Shown here: positions 36,340 through 45,554 of the stretch, in pieces
Layout of the letters: each line of letters starts with the position of its first letter
How positions within the stretch are numbered: position 1 is the stretch's first letter
DNA from: Paraburkholderia hiiakae
GTDB lineage: Bacteria > Pseudomonadota > Gammaproteobacteria > Burkholderiales > Burkholderiaceae
DNA: 64,000 nt
Direction: 5' to 3'
NCBI RefSeq assembly: GCF_904848665.1
Contig: NZ_CAJHCQ010000015.1
Coordinates: 149,508-213,507, forward strand
Position numbers and translations under genes: made by a program
Notes under the pieces: generated by a model
Database searches by the model: none
Told to the model about the DNA's origin: nothing
Seen by the model: the letters and a program-made list of their open reading frames with translations, nothing else

Positions 36340-36758
36340 ATGATGTTCCGGCGTTCATGCGTGCGCCGCAGGCGCGAGACGGCCGCACATGCTTTCGGCG
36401 CCTGGCTTTTGGCAGCCAGTCAGTTGCTCAATCCAACGGTGGCAACGGCGCAGACTTCGTCCGCCCCCAAATTTACCGGTCGGACGTACAAAAGCGTGCG
36501 AACGCCGTTCTTGCATTGCTGCCCCTCACCGTCACGCCGGACCTTTCCGCAAGCACGCTCGGCATTCGCAACGGCGCCACTGGCGACCCGTCGCTGAGCA
36601 TGATCCTCGGCTTCAATCAGCTTACGTCGCTCGGCGCAGGGATCGAAATTGACACCGGCGCGGTCACCAAGCTCTTCTCGCGTTTGCGCATGGTGGCCCG
36701 CTACGCGTTCGGCAAGGACGTAACGGGCGCTTCGCTCGGTCTCGCGCTCAGCTTCTGA
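36340..36758 (+). pseudogene. Small exported protein gene broken by a frameshift
   Basis: A signal peptide is encoded in one frame from ATG 36340 (MMFRRSCVRRRRETAAHAFGAWLLAASQLLNPTVATAQTSSAP), but this frame soon turns into Arg/Pro/Ser-rich sequence and stops at 36597. In another frame, from about 36480 to 36758, a good coding sequence follows (RANAVLALLPLTVTPDLSAS and ...FGKDVTGASLGLALSF) ending like an outer-membrane strand with terminal Phe. The two join only with a frameshift at roughly 36475-36530. Either a true pseudogene or a sequencing error; product family not recognised. Confidence 0.6.
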
Positions 36759-36865
36759 GCGGTAGCGGTCATTGCCACGAACGCACCGCTACCCAGAAAA
36801 GGTGTACGGTCCATATACTGGATCTCATCGCCGCAACGGCCCAAAGTCGCCGCTGGAGGGACGCC

Positions 36866-37999
36866 ATGAAGAAGCCGGTCTGGTGGCTGTTCACGCTCTG
36901 CCTGGTCCTGATTGCGCCTGCAACCTATGGCGCTGCCGCCGAGTCCGCACAGTCTCCTCAGGCAGCCGAGGCCGCGCCTGCGAGTGCGAGTGCCCGGACA
37001 AGCGGCACGCTGCGAGTGGCGATTGCCCCGGTCGCCCCGTTCGTGCTGCCGGAGTCGGCGACACCGGTCGGCTTCAGCATCGACATCTGGTATGAGATCG
37101 CGCGTCGCATGCATGTCGATTTCAGATGGGATCGCGTCGCGAAGCAGCCTGAGCTGCTGAGCGCCGTTCAGCGTGGCGATGCGGACATCGCCATCGCTGC
37201 CATCACGATGACACCGGAACGCGAAAAGCTCGTCGACTTCTCGCTGCCGTATTTCGATTCCGGCTTGCAGATCATGGTGCGCGCGCAAAGCGACAACTCG
37301 TTTGTCGCGTCGCTTCGTTCGGTTCCCTGGCTCGCCCTCGGACAGTTCCTCGCTGCCTCCGTCGTGATCATCTTCATTCTCGCCAATCTCGTATGGCTGA
37401 TGGAGCGCCGCAGTGATCCCAACTTCCAGAAGCCCTGGCTGCGCGCTGTCGGCGAAGGGCTCTGGGTGACCATGCTGATCATCGCGACAGGCGAGCATGG
37501 CGAGCGCGAAAGCGCCGGACTATGGAAAAGGGTGCTGGTACCCGCGATGTGGCTGATCGGCGTGGTGCTGATCGCGCAGTTCACGGCGACCGTGACATCA
37601 TTCCAGACGGTGGCGCGGTTGCAGTCGAACATTCGCGGTCCGGACGATCTTCCAGGCAAGACGATCGGCACGGCGCCGGGCACGGTCGCCGCACAGTACC
37701 TCGCCGAGCGTGGTTTGCCGTTCGTGAACATCGACAGTGCCGCCGACGGCTTCAAGATGCTGATGCGCGGCGACGTGCAGGCCATCGTCTACGATGCGCC
37801 AACGCTGCAGTATTGGGCGGGCCGGCTCGGCAACGGGTCACTTGCCGTAGTTGGCCCGATATTCATGCCGGCAAAGTATGGGATCGCTGTCGCGAACGGC
37901 AGCCCGTTGCGCAAGACCATCAACGAAACCTTGCTTGCGATGTACGAGGACGGCACGTACGAACAGATTTACCAGAAGTGGTTTTCGGCGAGTAAATAG
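36866..37999 (+). CDS. Prokaryotic ionotropic glutamate receptor-like channel (SBP domain split by pore module)
   Basis: A 377-residue protein with the GluR0 architecture. Signal peptide (MKKPVWWLFTLCLVLIAPATYG); first half of a solute-binding protein family 3 domain (about 46-140: LRVAIAPVAPFVLPESATPVGFSIDIWYEIA...GDADIAIAAITMTPEREKLVDFS); helix M1 (about 150-176), re-entrant pore loop (VGEGLWVTMLIIATGEHGER, about 192-211), helix M2 (LVPAMWLIGVVLIAQFTATVTSF, about 222-245); then the second SBP half to the end. GluR0 has a K+-type TVGYGD filter; here the corresponding stretch reads ATGEHGE, so ion selectivity is not predictable. It might be a ligand-gated channel or a transport/sensor derivative. 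Monocistronic; GGAGGGACGCC precedes ATG. Confidence 0.85.
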   Translation: MKKPVWWLFTLCLVLIAPATYGAAAESAQSPQAAEAAPASASARTSGTLRVAIAPVAPFVLPESATPVGFSIDIWYEIARRMHVDFRWDRVAKQPELLSAVQRGDADIAIAAITMTPEREKLVDFSLPYFDSGLQIMVRAQSDNSFVASLRSVPWLALGQFLAASVVIIFILANLVWLMERRSDPNFQKPWLRAVGEGLWVTMLIIATGEHGERESAGLWKRVLVPAMWLIGVVLIAQFTATVTSFQTVARLQSNIRGPDDLPGKTIGTAPGTVAAQYLAERGLPFVNIDSAADGFKMLMRGDVQAIVYDAPTLQYWAGRLGNGSLAVVGPIFMPAKYGIAVANGSPLRKTINETLLAMYEDGTYEQIYQKWFSASK

Positions 38000-38052
38000 G
38001 ATTGCGACTGTTTCGGGCCAACCGCGACCCTAAGACAGCCGCGCCGAAAGCG

Positions 38053-38577
38053 TCAGTGCGCGACGCTGGCAAGCTCCGTGGCGTAGAACATCTGCGTCAG
38101 TGCGTCAGCGTGGTTCTGTGGACCGTCAACCACGAAAAGCGCTTCGTGCAACGCGTGTTCAACGTCGAATCGACCGGCTAGCCAGCCACGCAACGCGGAC
38201 TCGGACATGACGACGATATTGCTGCGTTTCGCCTCTTCCGTGGTCGTCACGTCGGGGATTTCCGGAACAATGTCCGGATCGAAGCCTTCCGTGGTGGCGT
38301 GGAAAAAGCCCCAGGTATCGTTTTCGATAAGCAGGACAAAGAAGTCCGGCAAGTCCAGAAGACGCTCTTCCGAGTGCGTACCTTCAATGCGCGCCTGCAG
38401 CAGGTTCAACGCCTCGACCGCCGCCATGCGCTTTCGCGCCGCGGCGAGCGCGCCGTCATCGACATCGATCGCTTCGATCAAATTCGCCTCGATCGCCTTT
38501 CGCGTTGCAACGGCCACGCTCAGCGCGAGCGGGTGGCTGATGCCGAATTCGATCTTGAATTCACAGACTGCACACAT
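38053..38577 (-). CDS. Conserved hypothetical protein paired with the alkyl sulfatase
   Basis: A 174-residue soluble protein beginning MCAVCEFKIEFGISHPLALSVAVATRKAIEANLIEAIDV. It has two N-terminal cysteines (CAVC), an acidic middle (EGFDPDIVPEIPDVTTTEEAKRS) and a C-terminal MFYATELASVAH. I do not recognise the family. It starts only 9 bp after the alkyl-sulfatase stop on the same strand, so the two are almost certainly co-transcribed, and a cytoplasmic accessory role is possible but unproven. No signal peptide or membrane helix. Confidence 0.75.
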   Translation of the reverse strand: MCAVCEFKIEFGISHPLALSVAVATRKAIEANLIEAIDVDDGALAAARKRMAAVEALNLLQARIEGTHSEERLLDLPDFFVLLIENDTWGFFHATTEGFDPDIVPEIPDVTTTEEAKRSNIVVMSESALRGWLAGRFDVEHALHEALFVVDGPQNHADALTQMFYATELASVAH

Positions 38578-38586
38578 GGCGGGCCC

Positions 38587-40641
38587 TCACGGCGTAACGA
38601 TGTTGAACCAGAAGTCGAAGGTGTCGAGCCACGAAACGAAGTCACCGAGTTTCTGGCTGTTGCCGTCGACCTTCACGTCGCCAGCCATGACGAGCTTCTG
38701 CATGTTGGTCTTGCCCATCATGATCGCGTTGAGGTTGGCCCGTGTCATCGTGACTGTCGCATCGGCCGCTTTTGAGTTCTTGTTCCTCGAATAGTGCAGT
38801 GCGCTGTTTTCGACGCCAAGCACGTAGTTCTCCTTCGTGTCGGTCAGATTGAGATTGAACTCGGCCGTTTTTCCGGCCGCGCGATCGCCGTTGAGCCGGA
38901 TGCCGAGGTAGTCGAGGAACATGTCGAGCGGCATGGCCTGGATTGTGTCCGGGCTTTGCGGCTGCGGGGCGGGTAGTTGCTGAATGCCTTTGCGCAGTTC
39001 CATGGCGCCGGTCAGATAGAAGTTGCGCCATGACGCCGATTCGGACTGGTAGCCCAGTTGCTCGTAGGTATCGGCGAGGAGCTGCTTTGCCGCCGTGTTT
39101 TGCGGCTCTGCGAACACGACGTGATTCACGACTTCCGCGACCCATCGGTAGTCGCCCTTGTTGAAATACCCGTGCGCCTTGCTGAGGACAGCGGCCGAGC
39201 CACCCATGAACTCCACATAACGCTTGCCAGCCTCGGTCGGCGGGAGCCGGTGCAGATTCGCCGGTACGCCGTCGAAGAAACCGAGGCGCAGGTTGTACTG
39301 CGCAACGGCGTCGTGATAGACCGTGCCGTAGTAGCCTCGGCAAAACCAGTGCTTCGCAAGGCTGTCGGGCAGCCGGATCGCCTCGCCGATCTCCAGGGGC
39401 GTCATGCCCTTGTTGGCCATGCGTAGCACCTGGTCGTGCATGTAGCGGTACATGTCGCGTTGCGCGCGCAGGAAGGCGACGACGCGATCGTTGCCCCACG
39501 TCGGCCAGTAGTGCGATGCGAAAACCACCTGCATGTCATCGCCGAACATGTCGAGCGACGACTGCAAGTATTTCGACCAGAGGAGAGCATCGCGAACCTT
39601 GGCGCCTCGCAGCGTGTACAGATTGTGAAGCGTGTGGGTGGCGTCTTCCGCGGCGCAGAACGCTTTGTACTTCGGCAGGTAGAACATGAACTCCGAAGGC
39701 GCCTCCGATTCCGGTGCCATCAGCACCACGAGTTCCACGCCATCCAGCGTCAACTTCTGCCCGGTCTTTTCAGCGAACATGGAGGGCACGGCCAACGTGA
39801 TCGTGCCGACTGAAGTCGTCTTGCCAAGGCCACCGTCGACGATTCCCGTAGGGCTGCGCGGCAACAGTGAGCCGTACATGTAGCTGGCGCGGCGCCCCAT
39901 CGCGTTCCCGGCGATGATGTTCTCGCCCACTGCCGCTTCGGTGAAGCCGGCGGGCGCCACGATCTGAACTTTCCCGGACTTCAGGTCGTCGTCGCTGACG
40001 AGCCCGCGTACACCGCCGTAGTGATCCACGTGGCTGTGTGTATAGATGACGTGCGTGATCGGCTTGTCGCCAAGATGTGGAATGACGAGTTGCTTCCAGA
40101 CCGCTGAGGACACGTCGGTCGTAATGAACGGGTCGACCACGATGTAACCGTGATCGCCGCGAATGATGCTCATGACGGAGAGATCGTAGCCGCGCACCTG
40201 CCAGATACCGTCGACCACCGTGAAGAGACCATGATTCATGTTGAGCTTGGCATTACGCCAGAGGCTCGGGTTGACCGTCGGCGGCGAGTTGTTCTCCGGG
40301 CCGCCGCTCACGAACGCAAACTGCTGAAGGTCCCACGCCGGGGTGCCGTTGGGTTGCTTGATGATGACGGGTTCGGGGAGCGTTGCGACCAGCCCGCGTT
40401 TGGCGTCTTCGAAGTCCTGCGCATCTTCAAAGGAAAGGAAGTCGGCGTATTGCTTGTTCACCGCGATCGTTGCGGCCGTAGCCGGCTTCGACGCACCCGT
40501 CGTCGGGGTTGCGCTGGAACCGGCTTGCGCCAGCGCCTCGCCTACCGCGCCGGGGAGCGTTGTGGCCACACCGGCCACCGCCACATTCTTAAGGAATGCT
40601 CTGCGTCCGCTTGCCTTTGTCGCGTCGTCCGGTTCAGACAT
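38587..40641 (-). CDS. Tat-exported alkyl sulfatase (SdsA1/BDS1-like metallo-beta-lactamase)
   Basis: A 684-residue hydrolase of alkyl sulfate esters (alkyl sulfate to alcohol plus sulfate). The start at 40641 gives a twin-arginine signal (GRRAFLKNVAVAGVATTLPGAVGEALA) for folded export. The catalytic metallo-beta-lactamase domain (about 140-400) carries the zinc motif THSHVDHYGG, and AEDATHTLHNLYTLRGAK contributes further metal ligands. An alkyl-sulfatase dimerisation domain follows (about 410-550), then a C-terminal SCP2-like domain that binds the alkyl chain (DYLGIRLNGDRAAGKTAEFNLNLTDTKENYVLGVENSALHY). The frame upstream of 40641 is open but contains element E, so it is leader. It is paired with the gene at 38577. 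Confidence 0.93.
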   Translation of the reverse strand: MSEPDDATKASGRRAFLKNVAVAGVATTLPGAVGEALAQAGSSATPTTGASKPATAATIAVNKQYADFLSFEDAQDFEDAKRGLVATLPEPVIIKQPNGTPAWDLQQFAFVSGGPENNSPPTVNPSLWRNAKLNMNHGLFTVVDGIWQVRGYDLSVMSIIRGDHGYIVVDPFITTDVSSAVWKQLVIPHLGDKPITHVIYTHSHVDHYGGVRGLVSDDDLKSGKVQIVAPAGFTEAAVGENIIAGNAMGRRASYMYGSLLPRSPTGIVDGGLGKTTSVGTITLAVPSMFAEKTGQKLTLDGVELVVLMAPESEAPSEFMFYLPKYKAFCAAEDATHTLHNLYTLRGAKVRDALLWSKYLQSSLDMFGDDMQVVFASHYWPTWGNDRVVAFLRAQRDMYRYMHDQVLRMANKGMTPLEIGEAIRLPDSLAKHWFCRGYYGTVYHDAVAQYNLRLGFFDGVPANLHRLPPTEAGKRYVEFMGGSAAVLSKAHGYFNKGDYRWVAEVVNHVVFAEPQNTAAKQLLADTYEQLGYQSESASWRNFYLTGAMELRKGIQQLPAPQPQSPDTIQAMPLDMFLDYLGIRLNGDRAAGKTAEFNLNLTDTKENYVLGVENSALHYSRNKNSKAADATVTMTRANLNAIMMGKTNMQKLVMAGDVKVDGNSQKLGDFVSWLDTFDFWFNIVTP

Positions 40642-40740
40642 GATCGTCTCCGTTCTTGGGGGGAGTTTCAGGCAAAGTTGGCCTGCGAGGTCGCCAATGA
40701 CCTCTAGCAAGACTTTTCGCAGAGTCTCCCGATTGCAGCT

Positions 40741-40779
40741 ATAGGTGCTTGGGGCAATAACATTGCCTGTTGGGGCAAT
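40741..40779 (-). promoter_or_regulatory. Shared promoter element, copy E (upstream of the alkyl sulfatase)
   Basis: On the minus strand: ATTGCCCC (from 40779), AGGCAAT as the inverted half, ATTGCCCC (from 40758, 21 bp later), and CACCTAT ending at 40741, with TAT 15 nt after the second ATTG. The alkyl-sulfatase ATG is 99 bp further on. The DUF2252 gene diverges from this 380-bp region (40642-41021), so it may share the element. Confidence 0.75.
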
Positions 40780-41021
40780 GCGATCCATGCGGCAATTCCG
40801 TAACCCGACGGAAAGAACGTGGCCAGTTTCCGCATGCGGCGTCAGGGCTTCGATCCGGTAGTGCCAGGCAGAATGAAAACGCGACGTTTGTGAACGTACA
40901 CTGGACCAAGATGACGAATGCTTTGCCAGCAATCAGGGCAGTACAACGAACGACTCAATGCTAGACTGAGTGGGTTCGGCTGAACGCGCAACAAGAAACT
41001 TACCCAAGACGAGGTGGGCAC

Positions 41022-42434
41022 ATGGCGGGCACGCAAACTTTGGCTGAAAGACAAGCGGCAGGACGTCAGGCGCGCGAACGTGCAAAGCGGTCCCAGCACG
41101 CGGAGATCGGCAACACCGAACGTGACCCGGTCGAACTGCTTCGGGCGAACAGCGCGGGACGGGTCGAAGCGCTTGTCCCGTTACGCTATGGCCGCATGTC
41201 CCTCTCTCCCTTCACGTTTTATCGTGGCAGCGCAATCATCCAGGCCCACGATCTCGCCGGTACAGTCAACTCCGGTATCGCTTTTCCCATATGCGGCGAC
41301 GCACACCTCATGAACTTCGGCGGCTTCGCGACGCCGGAGCGGCAACTGGTGTTCGATCTCAACGACTTCGATGAGGTTGCGAATGGACCATGGGAATGGG
41401 ACTTGAAGCGGCTGGTCGCGAGCTTCGCGATCGCTGGCGAGCACATGGGATTAGGGCGCGGCCCCATCGGCGAGTTTGTCTGGGCCGCGGTTCACGAGTA
41501 CACCGAACGTATGCGCGAATACTCGGAGTACAGCACACTGGATTTGTGGCACGAGATCATCTCCTTCGAACGCATGATGGAGACCGCAGCGACCGACGAA
41601 GGGCGCGCGCTCATCGCCAAGACGAGCAAGAAGGCGACGACGCGAACGCACGAAAGCGTGCTCGCCAAGATGGCGACGCAGCGCGACGGCCGCTGGACGA
41701 TTCAGGACGCGCCTCCCGCGCTGTTTCATCCCACTGGGCCGAACTCGCTGCTTGGCAAGGACAAAAACTGGTCCGACACCGAAGCGTGGAAAGGCAAGCT
41801 TGCCGCGGCGTTCGACGAATACCTGAGCACACTTTCGACCGATCGGCGCATGCTGATCGATCAATACGAACTTCACGACATCGCGTTCAAGGTGGTGGGG
41901 GTAGGGAGTGTCGGCACGTTCTGCCTGGTCATGTTGTTCGTGGACGGCCACGGCAAGCCGCTGTTCCTGCAGGTCAAGGAGGCACGCGGTTCGGTGATCG
42001 CCCGATATTACGAGGCGCCAGGCCTCGAGCACCAGGGCCAGCGCGTAGTGGTGGGGCAACGACTGCTGCAGGCGGCGAGCGACTCGTTCCTGGGCTGGAC
42101 CTCAGGGCCTGCTGGCAGGAACTTTTATTTTCGGCAACTGCGAGACATGAAGGTGTCGGTGGAACTGGAGCGCATGAGCAGTACCGTGCTGCAAGGCTAC
42201 GCACGCCTGTGCGGTTGGGCGCTCGCCCGTGCTCATGCCAAGGCGGGCGGAAAGGCCGTCGAGATCGCGGCCTATCTCGGCAGTGGCGAACGTCTCGCCG
42301 AAGCGCTGACCGAGTATTCGCTGGGCTACGCTGCCCAGAACGAGACCGATTACAAGGCGTTCATGGACGCATGCCGCTCGGGAAAACTCGAGGCGCGCAG
42401 CGACGAAGACATGGCGGCGGATTTCCGCGTCTGA
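41022..42434 (+). CDS. DUF2252 family protein (kinase-like fold)
   Basis: A 470-residue DUF2252 protein. Family segments are RMSLSPFTFYRGSAIIQAHDLAGTVNSGIAFPICGDAHLMNFGGFATPERQLVFDLNDFDEVANGPWEWDLKRLVASF and, later, GVGSVGTFCLVMLFVDGHGKPLFLQVKEARGSVIARY, with CGDAHLMNFG and DLNDFDE resembling the catalytic/metal-binding loops of aminoglycoside-phosphotransferase-type kinases. The substrate of the family is unknown. A GAGGTGGGCAC site precedes the ATG. It is divergent from the alkyl sulfatase and may share its regulatory region. Confidence 0.88.
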   Translation: MAGTQTLAERQAAGRQARERAKRSQHAEIGNTERDPVELLRANSAGRVEALVPLRYGRMSLSPFTFYRGSAIIQAHDLAGTVNSGIAFPICGDAHLMNFGGFATPERQLVFDLNDFDEVANGPWEWDLKRLVASFAIAGEHMGLGRGPIGEFVWAAVHEYTERMREYSEYSTLDLWHEIISFERMMETAATDEGRALIAKTSKKATTRTHESVLAKMATQRDGRWTIQDAPPALFHPTGPNSLLGKDKNWSDTEAWKGKLAAAFDEYLSTLSTDRRMLIDQYELHDIAFKVVGVGSVGTFCLVMLFVDGHGKPLFLQVKEARGSVIARYYEAPGLEHQGQRVVVGQRLLQAASDSFLGWTSGPAGRNFYFRQLRDMKVSVELERMSSTVLQGYARLCGWALARAHAKAGGKAVEIAAYLGSGERLAEALTEYSLGYAAQNETDYKAFMDACRSGKLEARSDEDMAADFRV

Positions 42435-42522
42435 CTTTCGTCGATCAGCAGCGACGTTTGGCGGAATTACCTGCAAACGTCGCTGCGTGATCGAAGTGCG
42501 ACCTCGCCGCCGTGGGTGCAGA

Positions 42523-42981
42523 TCAATCGAGCACGAGCGAACCGAGTGCGAATGTGCCAAGCACCGCGACGGCAATCGCCACCCAGTAAGCGAGATTCCA
42601 TTGCGGCACGAGGCCCTCGCGGCGCAGCGCGTTGACGCGGCGCTTATGCTGGACCACTGCAATCAGCAGGGCCACGGTCCCGATTACCACCATGGCCGTT
42701 CCCACCGTCCGCGGCGACCAGGTTGCGCCGAACCGGCCGACAATCGGCGAGCCGCGCTGGCTCTCCACGTACTCGAAGAATTTGGCCAATGTGAAGCCGA
42801 AGCTGATCATCGACAGCGAGGTGCGCAGCCACGCCATCAGCGTGCGTTCAGCGGCGAGAAAGGTGCGCTCGATTGCGAGTGAGGTGCGCGCCCGCGTCTG
42901 CAGCGTGCCCTCGTCGGGTATGGCGGGCGAGTCGGCATCCGTGGGCAAAGCCATCGGGTCGCGGCCGCGAGCGGGGGGCAT
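42523..42981 (-). CDS. YidH/DUF202 family small membrane protein
   Basis: A 152-residue protein. Residues about 35-70 carry the DUF202 signature (TSLAIERTFLAAERTLMAWLRTSLSMISFGFTLAKFFEY), followed by two membrane helices (TVGTAMVVIGTVALLIAVVQ; LAYWVAIAVAVLGTFALGSLVL). I chose ATG 42981 because GAAGGA lies six bases upstream; the ATG at 42987 has no room for it. It follows the BASS-type transporter by 10 bp and is the last gene of the sulfatase group. Function unknown. Confidence 0.85.
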   Translation of the reverse strand: MPPARGRDPMALPTDADSPAIPDEGTLQTRARTSLAIERTFLAAERTLMAWLRTSLSMISFGFTLAKFFEYVESQRGSPIVGRFGATWSPRTVGTAMVVIGTVALLIAVVQHKRRVNALRREGLVPQWNLAYWVAIAVAVLGTFALGSLVLD

Positions 42982-42991
42982 GGTCATTCCT

Positions 42992-43858
42992 TCAGGACGT
43001 GCGGGCGTACACGGCACTACGACTTCGTCGCCATTTCACATAGGGAATGGCCATTAACGTGCACACGAGCAGATAGAGGATCAGCGTAGGCGCGAACGGC
43101 TCGCCGGGATAGTTTGCCGATGCAATGGCCAGCGCGATGGCCGGATGCCGGGAGGCTGTCGCGAGCGCTAGCACCGTAGCGTGCTCCGGCTTCGGGCCAC
43201 CAAGCAAATGGCCGACGACGAAACCGGCCAGAACGAACGCGACGATGGCCACGACCGTCGACTGGCTGGTTGTCGACCAGACTGCGTGCCAGCTACCGGC
43301 CAGCAGGGCCGCGACGCCAATGGCCAGAAGGGTCGCGGCCACAAGGCGCAACGGCCTGAGCAGGCGCAGGCCGACGCGCGGCATCAGTTTCGAGAACAGT
43401 ATCCCCGCAGCCAGCGGCGCGAAGATCATCTTCAACAGGATGATGATGATCGCCGTGAGCCCCACCGCGAACGGCTGGGCAAAAAGCCAATCGAACACGG
43501 CGATCGAAAGCGGCACCGTGATGATCGAAACGAGCGCAAGCACGACGAGCAGGCCCAACCCATAAGGCGCGATGGCCCCGCCCGCTTTCCTTTCCTTTTG
43601 TGGCAGCAGAGGCGGAACGGGAGAGACGGACAGCGCCAGCAACACCACGGCTGTAGGCTGAGGCAAGTCCAGAAAGTACACGCACGCGACCACCATGAGT
43701 GGCGTGATTACCAGCATCGCGATGAGCGAGCGCAGCAATAATCCGGGCCGGTTGACGATGTAGAGCAGGTCGCTATAGCTTGCCCGGAGACCGTATGCGA
43801 ACACAGTACCCGCGATCGCGATCTGGAGCGCAAGGAGAATCAGGGCTTTGGCGTTCAT
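42992..43858 (-). CDS. Bile acid:sodium symporter (BASS)-type transporter
   Basis: A 288-residue membrane transporter with about nine to ten helices. It begins MNAKALILLALQIAIAGTVFAYGLRASYSDLLYIVNRPGLLLRSLIAMLVITPLMV, and a later segment HATVLALATASRHPAIALAIASANYP corresponds to the conserved BASS core (E-x-x-x-A...SRHP). The family moves organic anions (bile acids, steroid sulfates, pyruvate) with Na+. It follows the arylsulfatase gene by 87 bp on the same strand. Import of a sulfated organic anion, or export of its desulfated product, is an inference from this context. Confidence 0.82.
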   Translation of the reverse strand: MNAKALILLALQIAIAGTVFAYGLRASYSDLLYIVNRPGLLLRSLIAMLVITPLMVVACVYFLDLPQPTAVVLLALSVSPVPPLLPQKERKAGGAIAPYGLGLLVVLALVSIITVPLSIAVFDWLFAQPFAVGLTAIIIILLKMIFAPLAAGILFSKLMPRVGLRLLRPLRLVAATLLAIGVAALLAGSWHAVWSTTSQSTVVAIVAFVLAGFVVGHLLGGPKPEHATVLALATASRHPAIALAIASANYPGEPFAPTLILYLLVCTLMAIPYVKWRRSRSAVYARTS

Positions 43859-43945
43859 GACGTTTCGTGCCAGTGTCGGGCTCGGGCGATCATCGAGAGG
43901 GACAACGCCCGAGCCTCGCTGCCGGAAACGTTCGGCGAAGAGCGA

Positions 43946-45457
43946 CTATCGATGCCCACCGCCGGCGGCGTCTATCATCTTCTCGATCACCTGGTCCACG
44001 CCGAAGCTGGCCGCTTTCTGTCGCGGCGGGTATGCCTTGAACGTCTGCAGGAATTCGGCGACCCCGGCCTGTGCCGGCACGAGTATGAAGGTGTGATCGA
44101 GCAGCCAGTCGTAGTAGGTGTTGGATGTGATGTCGGCTCGCTCGTAAGGGTCGGTGCGCAGGTTGAATATCTTCGGCACGCGCAGGGTCACGAGCGGCTC
44201 GGCCCATATCCTCAATGTGCCGGTCGTGCGCTGCTCCATGAAGACGACTTTCCAGTTGTCGAAGCGCAGGCACGCGAGGTCGCCGTCGTCGGTGAAATAG
44301 AAGAAGCCCTTGCGGTCCGGTTTTTTAGCCTTGCCGGTAAAGTAGGGCATCAGGCTGAAGCCGTCGAGATGCACCTTGAAGTCCTTGCCGTTGGCCTTGA
44401 GGCCCTTCTTCAGCTCTTCTTTTACGTCCGGATTGCCCGCTGCATCGACGATGGTGGGCAGCCAGTCGAGATGGCTCACGATCTCGTTGCACACTGTGCC
44501 AGGCTCGATCACCCCAGGCCAACGCACCAGGCAAGGCACGCGGTATGCGCCTTCCCAGTTGGAGTTCTTCTCGTTGCGAAACGGCGTCATGCCGGCATCG
44601 GGCCAGGAGTTCATGTGCGGACCGTTGTCGGTGCTGTACATGACCATCGTGTTGTCCGTAATGCCCAGTTCGTCGAGCAGCGCGAGCATCTCGCCGATAT
44701 GCTTGTCGTGCTCGATCATGCAGTCGTGGTACTCGGACTGCCAGCGCCCCGCCTGGCCGCGGATGCGGTCCTCGATATGCGTGCGAAAGTGCATGTGCGA
44801 GGTGTTGAACCAGAGGAAGAACGGCTTGTCCTCCTTATGCGCCTTCTGGATGAACGCCTTCGCGGCCGCGAGAAATTCGGTGTCGACGGTTTTCATCCGC
44901 TCCTTGGTGAGCGGGCCGGTGTTGTCGATCTTCTGGCCGCCTTTGCCGTCGGACCAGCAGTGAAGCACGCCGCGCGGGCCGTACTTCTTGCGGAAATCGG
45001 GAAACTCATTGGGATCGGGGTAATCGGGCAGTTCCGGCTCTTCCTCGGCGTTGAGGTGATAGAGGTTGCCGAAGAACTCGTCGAAGCCGTGCATCGTCGG
45101 AAGATGTTCGTCGCGGTCGCCGAAATGGTTCTTGCCGAATTGCCCGGTGCTGTAGCCAAGGTCCTTGAGCAGTTCCGGAATATTCGGATCCTCGGCGCGC
45201 ATGCCGAGTGCCGCGCCGGGCAAGCCGACCTTGGTCAGTCCCGTGCGCAAGCCGCACTGTCCCGTGATGAACGAGGCGCGGCCCGCCGTGCAACTCTGCT
45301 CACCGTAGTAGTCGGTGAACACCATGCCTTCCTCTCCAATGCTGTCGATGTTAGGTGTGCGGTAGCCCATCAGCCCCTTCGTGAAAATGCTGAGATTGGA
45401 CTGACCGATGTCGTCGCCCCAGAGGATCAGGAAGTTGGGTTTCTTCTTGCCCGCCAT
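43946..45457 (-). CDS. Arylsulfatase-type sulfatase (Cys-type, formylglycine-dependent)
   Basis: A 503-residue type I sulfatase that hydrolyses sulfate esters. The N-terminal metal site is NFLILWGDDIGQSNLSIF, and the catalytic motif SCTAGRASF (Cys56-T-A-G-Arg60) fits C/S-x-P/A-x-R, in which FGE converts the cysteine to formylglycine. Further conserved pieces are YSTGQFGKNHFGD, FLWFNTSHMHF, and STDNGPHMNSWPDAGMTPFRNEK. No signal peptide is seen (begins MAGKKKPNF), so it appears cytoplasmic, unlike most aryl sulfatases. Its activating enzyme is the adjacent gene, transcribed 97 bp upstream, which makes the Cys-type assignment firm. Confidence 0.93.
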   Translation of the reverse strand: MAGKKKPNFLILWGDDIGQSNLSIFTKGLMGYRTPNIDSIGEEGMVFTDYYGEQSCTAGRASFITGQCGLRTGLTKVGLPGAALGMRAEDPNIPELLKDLGYSTGQFGKNHFGDRDEHLPTMHGFDEFFGNLYHLNAEEEPELPDYPDPNEFPDFRKKYGPRGVLHCWSDGKGGQKIDNTGPLTKERMKTVDTEFLAAAKAFIQKAHKEDKPFFLWFNTSHMHFRTHIEDRIRGQAGRWQSEYHDCMIEHDKHIGEMLALLDELGITDNTMVMYSTDNGPHMNSWPDAGMTPFRNEKNSNWEGAYRVPCLVRWPGVIEPGTVCNEIVSHLDWLPTIVDAAGNPDVKEELKKGLKANGKDFKVHLDGFSLMPYFTGKAKKPDRKGFFYFTDDGDLACLRFDNWKVVFMEQRTTGTLRIWAEPLVTLRVPKIFNLRTDPYERADITSNTYYDWLLDHTFILVPAQAGVAEFLQTFKAYPPRQKAASFGVDQVIEKMIDAAGGGHR

Positions 45458-45554
45458 GGAACACTCCTTTGTGTAGAGCTACCGTAGACGGTAGCGGATC
45501 TCCTCTGGACCCCGTCGTCGACGGGATTGCGAGAGGTCAGTTCTCCTGTCTGAT

